This document shows positions 57,683 through 60,541 of a stretch of 60,541 bases of DNA, piece after piece (within the stretch, counting starts at the first letter, position 1; every line of letters starts with the position of its first letter). The notes under the pieces are model-generated. The model saw nothing but the letters and a program-made list of their open reading frames with translations, made no database searches and had not been told where the DNA came from. Origin of the DNA: an uncultured Clostridia bacterium (GTDB lineage Bacteria > Bacillota > Clostridia > Lachnospirales > Anaerotignaceae); the NCBI GenBank assembly GCA_944378105.1, contig CALWGC010000016.1, positions 1-60,541 on the forward strand, written 5' to 3'. The translations under genes and the position numbers were made by a program.

Positions 57683-60313
57683 ATGGACAAGAAATATGTA
57701 TATATGTTTCACGAAGGAAATGCCGGCATGAGAAACCTGCTGGGCGGCAAAGGGGCCAACCTGGCAGAAATGACCGTGATGGGTCTGCCCATTCCACAGG
57801 GCTTTACCATCACCACCGAAGCTTGTACGGATTTCAACGAAAGCGGAAAAGTGCTTTCTCAAGAAATGATGGACCAGATTGATGCCGCTTTGCTTCGTTT
57901 GGAAGAAACGGCCGGCAAAAAACTGGGTGATCCCAAAAACCCGCTGTTGGTTTCTGTTCGTTCCGGCGCCAGAGCCAGTATGCCTGGTATGATGGACACC
58001 GTTTTGAACTTGGGCTTAAATGACGTGTCTGTGGAAGGTTTGGCAGAAGCCACCGACAACAAACGGTTTGCCTATGACAGCTATCGTCGTTTCATTATGA
58101 TGTTTGCCGACGTGGTCATTGGTGTAAACAAATCCAAATTTGAACGCCGGTTGGACGAAATCAAAGAAGAAAAAGGCGCAAAATACGATACCGATTTGAA
58201 TGCAGACGACTTGAAAGAAGTCATTGCTGCTTTCAAACAAATTTACTTTGACGATCAAGGAAAGGAATTCCCTCAGGACCCGAAAGTACAGCTTTATGAA
58301 GCCGTAAAAGCCGTGTTCCATTCTTGGGATAATCCACGTGCTTTTGTATACCGCCGCATGAACGATATCCCTTATAGCTGGGGTACTGCTGTCAACGTAC
58401 AGATGATGGTATTTGGTAACATGGGTGATACCTCTGGTACAGGTGTGGCCTTCACCAGAAACGCCGCTACCGGCGAAAAAGCCATGTTTGGCGAATACTT
58501 AATCAATGCCCAGGGCGAAGACGTTGTGGCCGGTGTGAGAACACCAAGACCAATTGCAACCCTGCAGCAGGATATGCCAGAAGTGTACAAACAGTTCTGC
58601 GACATTGCAAACAAATTGGAACAGCACTATAAAGATATGCAGGATATGGAATTTACCATTGAAAAAGGTAAACTGTTCTTCCTGCAGACCAGAAACGGCA
58701 AACGTACGGCCAATGCCGCACTGAAAATTGCTGTAGATATGGTAAACGAAGGCCTCATCACACCAGATGAAGCATTGATGAAAGTGGAACCAAAACAGTT
58801 GGATCAGTTGTTGCACCCAGCTTTTGACCAGGCTGCTTTGAAAGCCGCCAAGGCTTTGGGCAAAGGCCTGCCTGCCTCTCCTGGGGCCGGGGCCGGGAAA
58901 GTATACTTCACGGCAGAAGAAGCCAAAGCTGCTGCAGAAGCTGGCGAACGCGTGGTTTTGGTTCGTCTGGAAACTTCGCCAGAAGACATTGAAGGTATGG
59001 CTGCAGCCGAAGGCATCTTGACGGTGCGCGGCGGTATGACCAGCCATGCAGCCGTAGTAGCCCGTGGTATGGGCCGCTGCTGTGTATCTGGCTGCGAAGA
59101 AATCAAAATGAACGAAGCAGAAAAAACCTTCACATTGGGCGGCAGAACCTTCCATGAAGGCGATTATATCTCTTTGGATGGCTCCACCGGTAATATTTAC
59201 GGCGAAGACATCAAAACCGTGGCTCCTTCCATCAGCGGCGATTTTGCCACCTTTATGGGCTGGGCAGATGCCAAGAGAAAATTGAAAGTAAGAACCAATG
59301 CCGATACACCAAAGGATGCACAAAATGCCGTAAACTTTGGCGCAGAAGGCATCGGCCTGACAAGAACAGAGCACATGTTCTTTGAAGAAAACAGAATCTT
59401 GAAATTCCGGATTATGATTCTTTCCGATAATGAAGAAGAAAGAGTGAAAGCACTGGAAGCCATCCGTCCTTATCAGGTGGAAGACTTTGTGGGTATTTAT
59501 GAAGCCATGCAGGAACGTCCGGTGACCATCCGTCTGCTGGACCCACCTCTGCATGAATTCTTGCCAAACACCGACGAAGAATTTGCTGTGATTGCCAAAG
59601 AAATGGGCAAGACCGTGGAAGAACTGAAGATCAAAGCCAAAGGCCTTCACGAACTGAACCCAATGATGGGCCACAGAGGCTGCCGTTTGGCCATCAGCTA
59701 TCCAGAAATTGCCACCATGCAGGCCAACGCCATCATCACCGCTGCTTTGAAAGTGAAAAAAGAAGAAGGCTATAACATCGTACCAGAAATCATGATTCCT
59801 CTGGTAGGCGATGTGAAAGAATTGGCCTTTGTACGCGAACGGGTTGTGGCAGAAGCCGATAAACTGATTGCCGAAAGCGGCATGGAATTGAAATATCTGG
59901 TGGGCACCATGATCGAAATTCCAAGAGCTTGCTTGACCGCAGATCAGGTGGCCAAAGAAGCAGAATTCTTCTCCTTTGGTACCAACGACTTGACCCAGAT
60001 GACCTATGGTCTCTCCCGTGATGACGCCGGCAAGATTTTGTCCGATTACATCGACAAGAAAATCTATGAAGGCGACCCAACGGCCAAACTGGACCGGGAA
60101 GGCGTGGGCCAGTTGATGAAGATGGCAGTGGAAAAAGGCCGTGCAACCCGTCCAGAGTTGCACTTGGGTATCTGTGGCGAACATGGCGGCGATCCTTCTT
60201 CCGTAGAATTCTGCCATATGATTGGTTTGGATTATGTATCTTGCTCGCCATTCCGCGTACCAATTGCGCGTTTGGCTGCAGCACAAGCAGAAATTACGTA
60301 TCCAAGAGGATAA
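57683..60313 (+). CDS. ppdK: Pyruvate, phosphate dikinase
   Basis: The 876-aa enzyme interconverts pyruvate, ATP and phosphate with phosphoenolpyruvate, AMP and PPi. Three parts are visible: the N-terminal ATP-grasp domain (GGKGANLAEM, SVRSGARASMPGMMDT), the swivelling phosphohistidine domain (GGMTSHAAVVARG) and the C-terminal PEP/pyruvate barrel (IGLTRTEHMF, LGICGEHGGDP). The catalytic His falls at residue 455 and the Cys at 831, the same numbers as reported for Clostridium symbiosum PPDK, so no indels separate them. Codon use suggests high expression. ATG 57683 follows GGAGGGG. Confidence 0.98.
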   Translation: MDKKYVYMFHEGNAGMRNLLGGKGANLAEMTVMGLPIPQGFTITTEACTDFNESGKVLSQEMMDQIDAALLRLEETAGKKLGDPKNPLLVSVRSGARASMPGMMDTVLNLGLNDVSVEGLAEATDNKRFAYDSYRRFIMMFADVVIGVNKSKFERRLDEIKEEKGAKYDTDLNADDLKEVIAAFKQIYFDDQGKEFPQDPKVQLYEAVKAVFHSWDNPRAFVYRRMNDIPYSWGTAVNVQMMVFGNMGDTSGTGVAFTRNAATGEKAMFGEYLINAQGEDVVAGVRTPRPIATLQQDMPEVYKQFCDIANKLEQHYKDMQDMEFTIEKGKLFFLQTRNGKRTANAALKIAVDMVNEGLITPDEALMKVEPKQLDQLLHPAFDQAALKAAKALGKGLPASPGAGAGKVYFTAEEAKAAAEAGERVVLVRLETSPEDIEGMAAAEGILTVRGGMTSHAAVVARGMGRCCVSGCEEIKMNEAEKTFTLGGRTFHEGDYISLDGSTGNIYGEDIKTVAPSISGDFATFMGWADAKRKLKVRTNADTPKDAQNAVNFGAEGIGLTRTEHMFFEENRILKFRIMILSDNEEERVKALEAIRPYQVEDFVGIYEAMQERPVTIRLLDPPLHEFLPNTDEEFAVIAKEMGKTVEELKIKAKGLHELNPMMGHRGCRLAISYPEIATMQANAIITAALKVKKEEGYNIVPEIMIPLVGDVKELAFVRERVVAEADKLIAESGMELKYLVGTMIEIPRACLTADQVAKEAEFFSFGTNDLTQMTYGLSRDDAGKILSDYIDKKIYEGDPTAKLDREGVGQLMKMAVEKGRATRPELHLGICGEHGGDPSSVEFCHMIGLDYVSCSPFRVPIARLAAAQAEITYPRG

Positions 60314-60374
60314 TCGTTTCCGAAAGATAAAAAGAAAGAGCAGCGGCAATTTGGCGCAGCTTCCTAAGAAAACA

Positions 60375-60417
60375 AAGGTGGCTGCAATCCCTACATAAAA
60401 AGGATTGCAGCCACCTT
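60375..60417 (+). repeat. Hairpin after ppdK; member of the GCTGnAATCC family
   Basis: AAGGTGGCTGCAATCC (60375-60390) pairs perfectly with GGATTGCAGCCACCTT (60402-60417). The leader at about 60352-60376 reads GGCGCAGCTTCCTAAGAAAA then CAAAG, the same as the leader of the trmB hairpin. The 3' side is ATTGGG, not a T-run, so this copy is a poorer terminator. Confidence 0.85.
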
Positions 60418-60440
60418 ATTGGGTGCTTTAGCTTAACAAA

Positions 60441-60461
60441 ACCCCTAGTTTTACTAGGGGT
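60441..60461 (-). terminator. Hairpin near the right edge, possible minus-strand terminator
   Basis: ACCCCTAGT (60441-60449) and ACTAGGGGT (60453-60461) form a 9-bp stem with a TTT loop. On the minus strand it is followed by TTTTG. It may end a minus-strand gene or mobile element beyond the edge; the last 80 bp hold no gene I can support. Confidence 0.5.
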
Positions 60462-60541
60462 AAATAAAATACTTTAGTATACAAAACCTCCTAATTATAA
60501 TTTTAGAATGAAGGTTTGGCGACCGCATTACTAAAATAAAT

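Noticed and set aside
58499..60349. 616-codon open frame antisense to ppdK
   Set aside because: PPDK residues H455 and C831 are intact on the other strand; the antisense frame is a by-product of codon bias.

Overview
The window is 60.5 kb of dense bacterial chromosome with about 58 protein genes, one rRNA end, one tRNA and a glycine riboswitch. I see no transposase, phage gene or CRISPR array. The evidence points to an anaerobic, spore-forming Firmicute of the class Clostridia. It has a Gram-positive type 16S 3' end, strong AGGAGG ribosome sites, spore-type cell wall enzymes (CwlD-like amidase, PdaA-like deacetylase), pyruvate phosphate dikinase, a small 2x[4Fe-4S] ferredoxin, NiaR and BirA-type regulation, and sigma-54 control of an amino-acid transporter. 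Genus cannot be fixed by eye.

Layout. 1-333: 3' end of a 16S gene, then tRNA-Tyr with its own promoter and a strong terminator; no 23S follows. 338-4717: a secreted protein, a nicotinamidase-like hydrolase, a phosphoesterase/PH-domain pair, bioY under a BirA-type operator, and a DMT exporter. 4735-11348: a FadR/GntR-type repressor divergent from a six-gene catabolic operon (DRE-TIM lyase/synthase, duplicated tautomerase, SDR, LarA-family racemase, SDR, TRAP binding lipoprotein), with three matching palindromes between them. 11431-17673: LUD protein plus carbonic anhydrase, a PTS-IIC-like membrane protein with NiaR, pgi, a polysaccharide deacetylase, a DtxR/MntR regulator and a ferredoxin. 17909-24369: livKHMGF reading left from a consensus sigma-54 promoter, with the divergent sigma-54 activator beside it. 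24411-36533: membrane protease, MoxR/DUF58 pair, trmB, a degenerate-MPN/LysM membrane protein, dCMP deaminase, exonuclease III, cardiolipin synthase, acyl-ACP thioesterase and malQ. 36704-43789: two exported proteins of unknown role, secA, prfB with its programmed frameshift, an RluA-type synthase and a sugar nucleotidyltransferase. 43885-45568: glycine riboswitch and AGCS symporter. 45684-60313: a DUF1275 protein, a second DMT transporter, a VWA / AAA+ ATPase / leucine-rich-repeat operon, a phosphodiesterase, cwlD, a cytidylate kinase-like protein, an HD hydrolase, a metallo-beta-lactamase-fold protein, endonuclease IV and ppdK.

Themes. The most interesting parts are the FadR-type regulon with its unassigned hydroxy-acid pathway, the sigma-54 liv module, the VWA/AAA/LRR operon, the degenerate JAMM-LysM protein, and a family of related terminator hairpins with a conserved leader that recurs after five unrelated genes. 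All calls come from reading the sequence; no database search was run.
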